A stretch of DNA of 64,000 bases from JBBQIY01 sp964553035. Lineage in GTDB: Bacteria > Verrucomicrobiota > Kiritimatiellia > RFP12 > UBA3636. The stretch is taken from the NCBI GenBank assembly GCA_964553035.1, contig CAZKJH010000004.1, positions 3,257 to 67,256 on the forward strand. The letters run 5' to 3'. Position numbers and translations under genes: made by a program. Under the pieces are notes generated by a model. That model was not told the origin of the DNA. It saw only the letters and a list, made by a program, of their open reading frames with translations, and did no database searches. Shown piece after piece: positions 1 through 8,399 of this stretch; the first letter of the stretch is position 1, and every line of letters begins with the position of its first letter.

Positions 1-103
1 CGAGATCTGAACTGCCGGATTCCATCTCGCTCACGATCACCTCAAGACGTGACACGGCTTTTTCAAATGAGAGTTCTTCGTTTTTTTTCTCTTCTAATTT
101 CAT
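1..103 (-). CDS. xseB: Exodeoxyribonuclease VII small subunit, 5' part only
   Basis: The gene starts with ATG at 101-103 on the minus strand and runs off the left edge of the window. The 34 visible residues are charged and helical and contain the XseB-type stretch FEKAVSRLEVIVSEMESG, which matches the N-terminal helix of the small subunit of exonuclease VII. The enzyme degrades single-stranded DNA in the cytoplasm. The start overlaps the stop of the upstream glycosyltransferase by four bases (ATGA), so it is translationally coupled as the third gene of the minus-strand operon. Only about half of a normal 70-80 residue XseB is visible. Confidence 0.8.
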   Translation of the reverse strand, partial: MKLEEKKNEELSFEKAVSRLEVIVSEMESGSSDL

Positions 104-1215
104 GACTTAAAGTTTTCCTTCGCAGCGGCTCGGCAAAGAGCCTCGATGATCGGTTGTGACTTGATATTCGTCATGCATTCATAGTTGAGGCATGGTTTTG
201 TATAGCCGAAAATAGAACAAGGCGAGCAGGGGAGCTGAACTTGAATGGTTTCTCCGTAGCCTTCTGGTGGCCCCCACTTCGCTGGATCGCTGGGCCCGAA
301 GAGAACGATGGCGGGTGTTCCCACGGCGACGGCCAGATGCGCGATTCCAGAGTCGGGGCCGAGGAGCACGGTCGCCTTGCTGCAAAGTGCTGCGGTCTGC
401 GCCAAAGAAAGTCTGCCGCAGCGATTGATGACACCGTTTCCAATTTCTGAAGCCAGCTCGGCGGCGTAACCGCAGTCGGCGGGTGATCCAATGATGACGG
501 TTTTAAGATCGAGCTTCGACTCGACGGCATAACAGGCGTTAGCGAGTTCCTTTACAGGGGCTCTTTTACAGGGAATGCTACCGCCAGCGTGCAAGGCGAT
601 GAACTTTCCGGAAGGCATTAGGTGTTCAGGGAATTCGGGTAAGGCCGCGGCGTCAATGATCCCGAATCTTGGTGGCAGCGAAACTTCTCTACCGAGAGCG
701 GCAGAAAGCAACCGGCCGAATTGAACGTCTTCGCGACCGTCAAGGTCATAGCTTACCGAGTGGGTGTAAAGTCCCCGGCGATGGGTGTTGATCTTGAAGC
801 CGATCCGAAGTGGTGCCCGTGTTAAAGCGGCCATAACGCCTGAGAAATTGTGAAACTGTTCGGTATCGATCACGCATTCATAGCCTTCGTGACGGAGCAT
901 TCGCAAGGCCGCCAGCGGGGTTTTGTCGTAAGCCATTGTCTTGCATTCCGGCAAAGCCAGCTTGAATATTTCCTGATTCCTCGCCTCGCAGAGAATGTCG
1001 ATCGGCCTCCCGGGCAGAGCCTTGCGTAAGGCGTGTAGTGTGGGTATGAGCATGATTCCGTCGCCGATCCCGCCCGGTCGGATGACTAAAACCGGTCCTT
1101 CAACTTGATCGGCATGGCGGTGCTCTGCTGTTTTCTGTGTACGCGAAAGAAGTCCACACGCAACGGGCCCAGCGAAGGCATCAGCCAACTTGAGGAGTGA
1201 AGATTTGAAACTCAT
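100..1215 (-). CDS. Glycosyltransferase family 9 (heptosyltransferase-like)
   Basis: A 371-residue protein with the GT9 (ADP-heptose:LPS heptosyltransferase, RfaF-like) layout. The N-terminal half has a Rossmann start, IRPGGIGDGIMLIPTLHALR, near residue 45. The C-terminal half carries LHAGGS, then LLGPDSGIAHLAVAVGTP and LFGPSDPAKWGPP, the usual nucleotide-sugar site of this family. It should transfer a sugar, possibly a heptose, onto a lipid-linked core oligosaccharide at the cytoplasmic face of the inner membrane. Acceptor and donor cannot be told from the sequence. It overlaps the upstream peptidase gene and the downstream xseB gene by four bases each, so the three form one operon. Confidence 0.85.
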   Translation of the reverse strand: MSFKSSLLKLADAFAGPVACGLLSRTQKTAEHRHADQVEGPVLVIRPGGIGDGIMLIPTLHALRKALPGRPIDILCEARNQEIFKLALPECKTMAYDKTPLAALRMLRHEGYECVIDTEQFHNFSGVMAALTRAPLRIGFKINTHRRGLYTHSVSYDLDGREDVQFGRLLSAALGREVSLPPRFGIIDAAALPEFPEHLMPSGKFIALHAGGSIPCKRAPVKELANACYAVESKLDLKTVIIGSPADCGYAAELASEIGNGVINRCGRLSLAQTAALCSKATVLLGPDSGIAHLAVAVGTPAIVLFGPSDPAKWGPPEGYGETIQVQLPCSPCSIFGYTKPCLNYECMTNIKSQPIIEALCRAAAKENFKS

Positions 1216-2225
1216 GGTTTGACCGTATCTGCCGGGCCGTATAAATCTTGTAGCTCTGGTGGCAGAGCTGAACCCTCTTCGATCCTTGCGAGCATGGCAA
1301 GAGCGAGCCCACCCGCTTTGTAGAGCGAATCGGGGCTGATCTTGTCGATTGTATCTTCCGGGGTGTGCCAGTAATCATGCTTGCCCTCGGCAGAGCCGTA
1401 CTCGAAATCAATGAGGTTGACAGCCGAGAAACGATTGAGGATGAAAGGCAGGTGATCGTCGATAATCGCGGAGTCGGCCAGTAACGTGCGTGGGAGATTG
1501 GGATTGGCATTGGATTCTTGGATGGCAATCCGCGCGAGCCAAGGTGTGACGTTTCGGGGGATTTGAAGCCGTTGGTTGTGATCGCCGACCATATCGAGGA
1601 CGATGGCGGCAACAAGCGGGGTTTTCAGTCTGTTACGCATAAACTGAGCTGCCATACGTTTGCTTCCATGCAGGCCGTCGTCATCGCGGTAGGTGTTTCC
1701 GAACGCTTCTTCTCCATCGAAGAAAGCGAAGCGCACTGTGCTTTTTAATTGCGGCTTCATTTCGGCCAGATGCTCGATCAGTCCCAATAGAACTCCTGTG
1801 CTCGAACCCCCGTCGTTTGCACCCTGAAAATCGTCGGAAATTCCAGCCTTGGTGTCGTAGTGTGAACCGAACAGCACAACATTGGGGGTTTTACCTGGGA
1901 TATCCACGTAGATGTTGCAGAATGTTTTTTTCCCGAAAGCGGTATCTTCAGTCCACGTGTCGGCTTGAGGCGTGAAGCCTAGGCGGCGGATTTCTTGCGC
2001 AAGCCAGCGCGACGACCGGCTTGCGTTGATTGTGCCGGAATCGCGAGGTGAAATCTTGACGAATTCTGCCGTATACGCAAACATCTTAATGCCTGCTTCG
2101 GGGGGGAGGTTTCGCCACTCGCCGGAGGTTTCCACAACGTCTTTTGCGCATCCCGCGCATCCTGCGAGAACCCACAAAAAACCTGATGCCATGATCGATA
2201 CTATTTTTGCATTTGTTTGTTGCAT
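1212..2225 (-). CDS. M28-family metallopeptidase / glutaminyl-cyclase-like lipoprotein
   Basis: A 337-residue protein with a lipoprotein signal (LAGC lipobox near residue 20). The M28 zinc-site motifs are in order: GSHYDTK, GANDGGSSTG, FFDGEE, LDMVGDHN and YWHTPEDT. The IIDDHLPF segment before YWHTP resembles glutaminyl-peptide cyclotransferases, so it may be an aminopeptidase or a glutaminyl cyclase. All metal-ligand positions I expect appear present. It should be anchored in the envelope facing the periplasm. It is first in the minus-strand operon and overlaps the glycosyltransferase by four bases. A second in-frame ATG at 2190-2192 is also possible, which would leave a shorter signal peptide. 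No Shine-Dalgarno sequence is seen before either. Confidence 0.85.
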   Translation of the reverse strand: MQQTNAKIVSIMASGFLWVLAGCAGCAKDVVETSGEWRNLPPEAGIKMFAYTAEFVKISPRDSGTINASRSSRWLAQEIRRLGFTPQADTWTEDTAFGKKTFCNIYVDIPGKTPNVVLFGSHYDTKAGISDDFQGANDGGSSTGVLLGLIEHLAEMKPQLKSTVRFAFFDGEEAFGNTYRDDDGLHGSKRMAAQFMRNRLKTPLVAAIVLDMVGDHNQRLQIPRNVTPWLARIAIQESNANPNLPRTLLADSAIIDDHLPFILNRFSAVNLIDFEYGSAEGKHDYWHTPEDTIDKISPDSLYKAGGLALAMLARIEEGSALPPELQDLYGPADTVKP

Positions 2226-2233
2226 ATCTTAGT

Positions 2234-2262
2234 ATTATAAGCTATTCGTGCGGATTAAAAAA
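2234..2262 (-). promoter_or_regulatory. Putative promoter of the M28-GT9-xseB operon
   Basis: On the minus strand a TATAAT hexamer (2239-2234) lies just upstream of the M28 start, with only a weak T-rich -35 region about 17 bases further up. The predicted transcription start would fall at or within a few bases of the ATG at 2225, which would make the mRNA leaderless or nearly so. Confidence 0.4.
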
Positions 2263-2312
2263 GACGTAATCGCTTCACCATCAGGAGAAGTTGAAGGGTT
2301 CACAAAAAAGAG

Positions 2313-2342
2313 TTGATTTTTTTCAAACCCTTGCATTATACT
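2313..2342 (+). promoter_or_regulatory. Promoter for tRNA-Gln and ilvC
   Basis: A sigma-70-like pair: TTGATT at 2313-2318 and TATACT at 2337-2342 with an 18-base spacer. It ends 14 bases before the mature tRNA. No other promoter is evident before ilvC, so both genes may share it. Confidence 0.55.
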
Positions 2343-2356
2343 CGTCCACTCACTTC

Positions 2357-2430
2357 TGCCTCATCGTGTAACGGTAGCACAACTGACTCTGAATCAGTTT
2401 GTCTAGGTTCAAATCCTAGTGAGGCAACCA
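2357..2430 (+). tRNA. tRNA-Gln (anticodon CTG)
   Basis: A cloverleaf can be folded by hand: acceptor stem 2357-2363 with 2420-2426 (TGCCTCA/TGAGGCA, all seven pairs), short D stem GTG/CAC, anticodon stem ACTGA/TCAGT with loop CTCTGAA and anticodon CTG at 2389-2391, and a T stem CTAGG/CCTAG. Discriminator A is followed by an encoded CCA at 2428-2430. It sits 33 bases upstream of ilvC and is probably cotranscribed. Confidence 0.95.
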
Positions 2431-2463
2431 ATTCCCCCTATCGGATAATCAGGAGATATAAAC

Positions 2464-3555
2464 ATGGCCACCATGAACTTTGGCGGTGTCACAGAAACCG
2501 TCGTCACGAGAAAAGAGTTTTCCCTACCGAAAGCACGTAAGGTGCTGAAGAAGGAGATCATTGCGGTTATTGGCTACGGTGTGCAGGGTCCTGCACAGGC
2601 GCTCAACATGCGCGACAACGGCTTCAATGTGATCATCGGCCAGTCCAAGCAGTTTAAGAAGGACTGGGATCGCGCCATCAAGGACGGCTGGGTGCCTGGG
2701 AAGGATCTCTTCGAGATCGCCGAGGCTTGCGACAAGGGTACCGTGATCCAGATGCTGGTGACCGATGCCGCGCAGCGCATCATTTGGCCGACCGTGAAGC
2801 AGTACCTCACCAAGGGCAAGGCTCTCTACTTCTCTCACGGCTTCTCCATCGAGTATTGCAAGCAGACGGGAATTGTCCCGCCGAAAGATGTCGACGTAAT
2901 CCTCGTCGCCCCGAAGGGTTCCGGACTCAACGTCCGCCGCAATTTCCTCGCCGGCGTGGGCATCAACTCCAGCTTCGCCGTCTTTCAGGATGCCACAGGC
3001 AACGCAGATGAGCGTTGCAAAGCTCTCGGTATCGCCGTTGGCTCTGGCTTCTTGTTCCCGACCACCTTCAAAAAGGAAGTCTCTTCCGACCTTGTCGGCG
3101 AGCGTGGTGTGCTCATGGGCGCACTGGCTGGCATCATGGAAGCTCAGTACGAGACCCTTCGCGAGAATGGTCACGATCCCAGCGAAGCGTTCAACGAGAC
3201 GGTCGAGGAGCTCACACAGAGCCTCATTCGCCTTGTCGACGAAAACGGCATGGATTGGATGTACAAGAACTGCTCCGCAACAGCTCAGCATGGCGCTCTC
3301 AAATGGAGGCCGATCTTCAAGAAGGCTAACCTGCCTGTCTTTAAGAAACTCTATAAGTCGGTTGTGACCGGTCAGGAGTGCAAAGAAGTGCTCCGCGACT
3401 GCGGAACACCTGATTACAAGGAGAAGCTGGACAAGCAGCTCGATGAGCTCGGAAGTAGCGAGATGTGGAAGACTGGCGCCACTTGCCGTAGCCTTCGTCC
3501 GCACGAGAAGGCACGCGAAAGCACAGTCGGCACGGCTGGCCGCAAAACAAACTAA
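2464..3555 (+). CDS. ilvC: Ketol-acid reductoisomerase
   Basis: A 363-residue enzyme of branched-chain amino acid synthesis. It converts acetolactate or acetohydroxybutyrate to the dihydroxy acid with NADPH and magnesium. The NADPH fold begins with AVIGYGVQGPAQALN (residues 34-48). Further family blocks are LVAPKGSGLNVRR, SSDLVGERGVLMGALAGI and EAFNETVEELTQSL. Length and sequence fit the Bacteroidetes/eukaryote-like group rather than the roughly 490-residue enterobacterial form. The start is supported by AGGAGA at 2451-2456. No other ilv or leu gene is nearby. A 326-residue antisense frame is a coding shadow. Confidence 0.95.
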   Translation: MATMNFGGVTETVVTRKEFSLPKARKVLKKEIIAVIGYGVQGPAQALNMRDNGFNVIIGQSKQFKKDWDRAIKDGWVPGKDLFEIAEACDKGTVIQMLVTDAAQRIIWPTVKQYLTKGKALYFSHGFSIEYCKQTGIVPPKDVDVILVAPKGSGLNVRRNFLAGVGINSSFAVFQDATGNADERCKALGIAVGSGFLFPTTFKKEVSSDLVGERGVLMGALAGIMEAQYETLRENGHDPSEAFNETVEELTQSLIRLVDENGMDWMYKNCSATAQHGALKWRPIFKKANLPVFKKLYKSVVTGQECKEVLRDCGTPDYKEKLDKQLDELGSSEMWKTGATCRSLRPHEKARESTVGTAGRKTN

Positions 3556-3577
3556 TTCTTACGGAATGGTGTTTATG

Positions 3578-3608
3578 AAAAGGCGAATCCGAAAGGGTTC
3601 GCCTTTTT
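3578..3608 (+). terminator. Intrinsic terminator after ilvC
   Basis: Stem AAAAGGCGAA (3578-3587) pairs with TTCGCCTTTT (3598-3607) across a ten-base loop and runs into a T tract, 23 bases after the ilvC stop. Confidence 0.85.
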
Positions 3609-4153
3609 TATTTCTTCAAACTTTATCGCGAGCTTTATCGCGAGCTTTGTCGGAACAAGAAATCGCAAGTCGTAGGATTGGAAGTGCGGAGCCGAACGGA
3701 GCGCGGACATTCCTGTCCGCGACATGTGGCAGGTAGGAAAACTCGCCCTCCGGTTCTGCGCCAGCGTTCTCGCCTTGGATTGCGGTCAGCCGCCTTCGGC
3801 ACGCGCAGCGCGCGCTGCCGGAGAAAGGACGTAGGATCGTAGCCTATCCTGCGTCAAAGTCTCAAAGCGTCAAGTAGTCAAAATCCTTCATCCGCTAGGT
3901 TGAGGCTGAGGGGCGTCCTCGCCCCGGATTGCGACCAGCCATCGGCTGGCAAACCCTGTAGCCGCGATCGGTGATCGCGGACGATTCCGGCCTCAGCGAG
4001 GCCAGCTACAGTGCTACGTTCCTGTGTTTATCACCTCTAGGTTTTCATCATTTCATCATTTCAGAAGATTCGTTTGCATTGGTCTTAGTCTACCCGTATA
4101 ATCGCACCGATCTCGAGTCTCTTGTTGAACTTGCTACATTGACTTCTGTTACT
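3609..4153. repeat. Repeat-rich intergenic region
   Basis: No gene is seen. It holds several dispersed palindromic units: a tandem TCGCGAGCTTT motif (3629-3655), a 34-base hairpin unit at 3787-3820 that recurs at 9591-9624, the hairpin GGGGCGTCCTCGCCCC at 3910-3925 that recurs at 9791-9806, and hairpins CCGCGATC/GATCGCGG (3962-3980) and GGCCTC/GAGGCC. An open frame continues from the peptidase back to 3971, but its first 61 codons cross these repeats and are probably not translated. Confidence 0.7.
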
Positions 4154-7100
4154 ATGAGCCGCATTCCAAAAATCAGATTCCGCTTTTCCCCCCATTTCTC
4201 TGGGAGGAGCAGACCGTTATGTTCTGGAATCACTCGAAGATTTGCGCTTGTCCTTCTGTTCGCTCGTGTAGCAATCGCCCCTACATCTGCAAAGGCCGGG
4301 AACGTTGAGGTTCGCTATACGTTTGCCGACCCAATGATCGCCTCAACTTCGAATGCATCTTGCACCGTTGCTGTTGAAGGTTGCGATACATTTTACATCG
4401 CGGGAAAGCCTCAACTGCCGTTTCGTACCGCGCGGATTCTTTTGCCCCTCGACGCTTCCGTCAAGGGGCTTGAGCTGGAGCTGCTGGCCCCAGTCGAAGT
4501 TTTCAAATTAGAAGCACCTGTAGCATTTGGTCGTACACCGCTGCCCATTAGTGAAGCGAATTATCCCGAACCCGATGCGCCGGATCTCGCAGTCTACTTG
4601 CTGGACGAATCCTATCCAGAAAGCCGTATCCAACTCATGTCGGTGCAGAAGCTACATGGCTATAGCATCGCAATCGTCCGCATCTTCCCTGTCCAATACA
4701 AACCGTTGAGCGCGACCCTTCTGTTCTGCCCGGAACTTAGGGTAAACGTGATTTTTGATGAGCCGAAGACGAAAGTCTCGATGGCTTCTTTAAACATCCA
4801 ATCTACCGAGCGAACAAAGCTTGTGATGGATTTCGTCGATAATCCGCAAGAGGTCATGGAGTCCGGACTCCGACTTTCGTTAATTCCGATGGATCCCCCC
4901 ATCTACGATTACCTGCTGATTACGACAGTAGCGCTGACCAATTCGTTTCAACCGCTCGTGGAGCAGAAGATCGCAGATGGGCTTTCCGTGAAGGTGTCAA
5001 CGGTCGCGGACATCCTGAGCACTTCGACGGGTGTGGACGATGCAGCGAAACTCCGTGCCTACATTGCCCAGGCCTACACGAACTGGGGTGTAGTGTATGT
5101 GCTGCTCGGTGGCGATGTGGGGACTGTGCCACATCGCGGAGCCTACGCCTATGCGTCTGGATCTACCGAAACGAATATGGCATGCGATCTCTATTTCGCC
5201 TGTCTGGATGGAACGTGGAATTCTGATGGCGATGCCTATTGGGGAGAGCCGACGGATGGCGAGGGTGGAGCCGACGTTGATCTCGTTGCCGAGGTCTACG
5301 TCGGGCGTGCGCCTGTAGACTCGGTTGCAGAGGCGGACTGCTTTGTGGAGAAAACGCTACGCTACGAACAGGGTGGGCACAACAACGCGGAGAAGGCCCT
5401 GTTTCTTGGCGGGCAGCTCGGGGATGGCGCCCAGGGCGGCGATGCGCTTAATCCGCTTTTACCGTCGTTTGGGGATTTTACCGTTTCATGGCTTGATGAT
5501 AGACCGGCGATTACAAATGTCTGGACAACAGCCGACGCCTTGGCAGCGCTGAATTCCGCACCGCATCTGGTTGCCGATTTTGGCCATGCAAATAAGACAT
5601 TGGCTTTACGGATGAGTGTAGGAGATTTGGCCGGTTTGACGAATGCCGACCCTTTTCTTGTCAACAGCGGAGGCTGCTATTCCGGGTGGTTCGACTATGA
5701 AGACTGCTTTGCGGAGGAGATGGTCAAGGGTAGTGCCGCTGGTGCTTTCGCGCTGATCATGAACACGCGTTACGGATGGTACGCGCCTACTGATGAGGCG
5801 CGATACACCGGTCAATTTATGCAGAAGTTTTTCGACCGACTTCTCGTGCGAGACGCAGAAAGCATCGGTGCCGCACACTTCCTGGCGAAGCAAGACATGA
5901 TTGGGCATGTTGAGAAATCGGGGAATATGTTCTACCGCTGGTGCTACTTCGAGAACACGCTCTTTGGCGATCCGCATGTTGCTTTGCAGCATGATGCACT
6001 GGATCTACAGCCGGAAACGGGCTATGAGGCAACCGGTTATGTGGGCGGTCCGTTCATACCGGTAGAGAAGGCATACACGATTGCGAATGCAAGCACCAGT
6101 GTGCTGTCATGGGTTTCTTCGCAAACGGTTGACTGGCTCTCGGTTTCGCCGGAAAGCGGCATGGTGGTTGCAGGCACAACGATAGAGGGGACTCTGAGCT
6201 TCAACGCAAACGCTGAAGGGCTGATGCCAGGCGACTATTCGGATGTCGTGACCTTCTCGAATACCGTGAGCGGGTACGTCACGAGTCGCCCTGTTGCGCT
6301 ATCCGTGGTTGGCAATATGTCGCTGGAAGCGAGCATGTATTCCGTGATGGAAGGTAGCGAGTCGCATGTTCTCATCTCCGTCCGCAGAGCTGCGAACACA
6401 AACCTGACGGCATCCATCGATTTTGCGACGCTTGACATCACAGCCCTCGCAGGCAGCGATTACGTGGCCACGAACGGTACGCTTACCTTTGCCATTGGCG
6501 AAGCAAGCAAGAGTATTGCGGTGGAAATCCTTAACGACGAAATATCCGAAAATGACGAAAGCTTCAAATTGGTCTTGAGCAACCCGACCGGCTTCGCTAC
6601 GCTGCAAGCACCGTATGAGGCACTTGTGACAATTCAGGATAACGATTGGCTCGATCATTTTGAATGGGGCGGAATCGCGCCGGAGCAAACGGTTGGAAGT
6701 CCGTTCGAAGTAACCGCGACGGCGTTCAATCGAACGGGCGGGTTGCTCACAGGTTTTACTGGTGTTTGTGATCTTTATGCGGTGAAAGCGGGATCGACGA
6801 CATTCGAAGTGCCGAGTTCGATCTACTATTGGCCCTTCCCCATGTCCTGTTATCAGAACAAAGCGAGGATGCAGGCGATCTATACGCCGGAGGAAGTAGG
6901 AGGCGCAGGGCTTCTTACTGCGCTTTCGCTTCATGTCCGGAGACGGCCTCCTATCCCGCTCAACGAGTGGACGATCCGAGTGAAGTATTCGACACTTCCG
7001 CATTACGAAGCCGCGTCCTGGCAATGGGAGACTAACGACTGGGTTGTCGCCGTCCAAACGAATCTCTCGCTCTCATCGATCGGCTGGAAGCGTTTTGGCT

Positions 7101-7852
7101 TCACAACGCCATTCGTTTACGATGGTACGAATAACTTGATGGTAGACTTTTCCGTTAACAATTCGACCTCTGCTAGTACCGATGGCGAATGTTATGTTAC
7201 GATCACCTCGACGAACCGTTGCCTATTCACCAGAAACAATGGGGAGAATGGGGATCCACTGTACTGGAATGGTCGCGCACCCTCGGGCAGTATTATGAAC
7301 GTGGTGCCCAGTGCTCGATTTGAGCGACGTAGCCTGTTGTGGTCGACGCCATCGCAGACGGGTGGGTTTACCAATGGGATGTGGACGGGTGAAGTCGTTA
7401 TGCTTGAATCGGCCACGAATGCGGTGCTGAGTCTTTACGACAAGGCAGGTCATGGCGGGGGCAGTTCGTTATTCGACGTGGCGTGGCTGGGGCTTGCCGA
7501 GTGGTTAACGGGTTACGGAATCCCGTCCGACGGTTCTGCAGACGACCGCGATGACGATCACGATGGTTTTGCCAATCGAGCCGAATGGATGGCAGGAACG
7601 AATCCGACAAATGATCAGGCACGGCTTTGCATAGAATCAGTGGCGACTATGGGTGCGGACGGGGCATTCATAATCCAGTGGCAGAGTGTACCCGGCAAAC
7701 GGTATCGCGTGGAGAGTGCCGAGACGCTTTTGCCTCCATTGGTTTTTACTCCGTTTGCCTCTAACATCCTCGGCGTGGCAGAAAGTACCGAAATCAAGGA
7801 CACGCGGTCTGCTTCAACAGAATCGCGCTTTTATCGCATCGGGGTAGAGTGA
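4154..7852 (+). CDS. Secreted C25 (gingipain-like) cysteine peptidase with Calx-beta domain
   Basis: A 1232-residue secreted protein when started at the ATG at 4154. That start gives a basic N-terminus and a hydrophobic signal ending near SAKA. The peptidase C25 domain covers about residues 245-620: YDYLLITT, VVYVLLGGDVGTVP, EVYVGRAPVDS, then ADFGHAN (His about 478) and NSGGCYSGWF (Cys about 508), a plausible catalytic pair. A BACON-like Ig region (about 629-719) and a Calx-beta domain (about 720-830, ending VTIQDND) follow. A C-terminal segment has the GTNPTN and RYRVESAETL blocks typical of large secreted proteins in this group. No Shine-Dalgarno sequence is obvious. No partner gene is adjacent. 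Role inferred: extracellular protein degradation. Confidence 0.8.
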   Translation: MSRIPKIRFRFSPHFSGRSRPLCSGITRRFALVLLFARVAIAPTSAKAGNVEVRYTFADPMIASTSNASCTVAVEGCDTFYIAGKPQLPFRTARILLPLDASVKGLELELLAPVEVFKLEAPVAFGRTPLPISEANYPEPDAPDLAVYLLDESYPESRIQLMSVQKLHGYSIAIVRIFPVQYKPLSATLLFCPELRVNVIFDEPKTKVSMASLNIQSTERTKLVMDFVDNPQEVMESGLRLSLIPMDPPIYDYLLITTVALTNSFQPLVEQKIADGLSVKVSTVADILSTSTGVDDAAKLRAYIAQAYTNWGVVYVLLGGDVGTVPHRGAYAYASGSTETNMACDLYFACLDGTWNSDGDAYWGEPTDGEGGADVDLVAEVYVGRAPVDSVAEADCFVEKTLRYEQGGHNNAEKALFLGGQLGDGAQGGDALNPLLPSFGDFTVSWLDDRPAITNVWTTADALAALNSAPHLVADFGHANKTLALRMSVGDLAGLTNADPFLVNSGGCYSGWFDYEDCFAEEMVKGSAAGAFALIMNTRYGWYAPTDEARYTGQFMQKFFDRLLVRDAESIGAAHFLAKQDMIGHVEKSGNMFYRWCYFENTLFGDPHVALQHDALDLQPETGYEATGYVGGPFIPVEKAYTIANASTSVLSWVSSQTVDWLSVSPESGMVVAGTTIEGTLSFNANAEGLMPGDYSDVVTFSNTVSGYVTSRPVALSVVGNMSLEASMYSVMEGSESHVLISVRRAANTNLTASIDFATLDITALAGSDYVATNGTLTFAIGEASKSIAVEILNDEISENDESFKLVLSNPTGFATLQAPYEALVTIQDNDWLDHFEWGGIAPEQTVGSPFEVTATAFNRTGGLLTGFTGVCDLYAVKAGSTTFEVPSSIYYWPFPMSCYQNKARMQAIYTPEEVGGAGLLTALSLHVRRRPPIPLNEWTIRVKYSTLPHYEAASWQWETNDWVVAVQTNLSLSSIGWKRFGFTTPFVYDGTNNLMVDFSVNNSTSASTDGECYVTITSTNRCLFTRNNGENGDPLYWNGRAPSGSIMNVVPSARFERRSLLWSTPSQTGGFTNGMWTGEVVMLESATNAVLSLYDKAGHGGGSSLFDVAWLGLAEWLTGYGIPSDGSADDRDDDHDGFANRAEWMAGTNPTNDQARLCIESVATMGADGAFIIQWQSVPGKRYRVESAETLLPPLVFTPFASNILGVAESTEIKDTRSASTESRFYRIGVE

Positions 7853-7982
7853 GAGAGTCGCGAGTTGCGAGTGGTGAGTGGTGCATCTCACCGCATGCCG
7901 CACTTCACCTTATGGTGCCGTATTTCAGAATAAACTGGCTCACAACCCCGTAATATGGTAATAAATAAGTCCACGCAACATA

Positions 7983-8028
7983 AGTCGCGAGCTTTGTCGC
8001 AAGATTTGTGGAAACAAGAAGTCGCAAC
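7983..8028 (+). repeat. Dispersed TCGCGAGCTTT repeat copy
   Basis: About 46 bases closely match 3629-3671, including TCGCGAGCTTT and a shared AACAAGAA core. The unit ends just before the ATG of the next open frame. The 130 bases upstream of it show no other feature. Confidence 0.6.
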
Positions 8029-8382
8029 ATGAGTAAGAGGTGTCAATCACGTCAACATAACATGAAACATTGGTTAACTTGTATGGCCGTGATAGGTCTG
8101 GGAATGGATATCGCTGCGGGGGCAGAGATGCTCCTCGTCAACAAAGGTGTGAGCCCGGTGCCGATCATCGTGGCGGCTGACGCGCCGCTGGCGACCACGA
8201 GAGCGGTTGAAAAGCTGGCTGAGTCTATTGAGAAAATTTCGGGAGCAAAACCGGAGATCCTTGTCGGAACACCCGATCCCATGCCGGATAGCGCGATCTG
8301 GGTTGGGCCGCCTTCTGAGGCCTTGCGTAAAGCGGCGTACGAAGGCCAGGCCGCGTTGCCGGAAGCACTAGGACAAGACTAA
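8029..8382 (+). pseudogene. Truncated N-terminus of a DUF4838/glucuronidase-N-like secreted protein
   Basis: An open frame of 117 residues with a signal peptide (hydrophobic LTCMAVIGLGMDIAAGAEM), then a domain reading PVPIIVAADAPLATTRAVEKL, KISGAKPEILVGT and AIWVGPPSEAL. This is the N-terminal alpha/beta region usually found at the front of large DUF4838-type or alpha-glucuronidase-like proteins of several hundred residues. The frame stops right after this module, so it looks like the remnant of a longer gene; a free-standing small secreted protein is possible. It ends 17 bases before the oxidoreductase start. A second start at 8062 would remove the odd basic N-terminus. Confidence 0.5.
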
Positions 8383-8399
8383 ACATTGGAGACTCCCTT

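Noticed and set aside
2313..2540. 75-codon frame across the tRNA
   Set aside because: It overlaps a complete tRNA-Gln and the ilvC start.
2524..3504. 326-codon minus-strand open frame opposite ilvC
   Set aside because: ilvC is certain on the plus strand; the antisense frame shows no family motif and arises from codon bias.
6299..7057. 252-codon minus-strand frame within the C25 peptidase gene
   Set aside because: Arg/His-rich composition typical of an antisense shadow.
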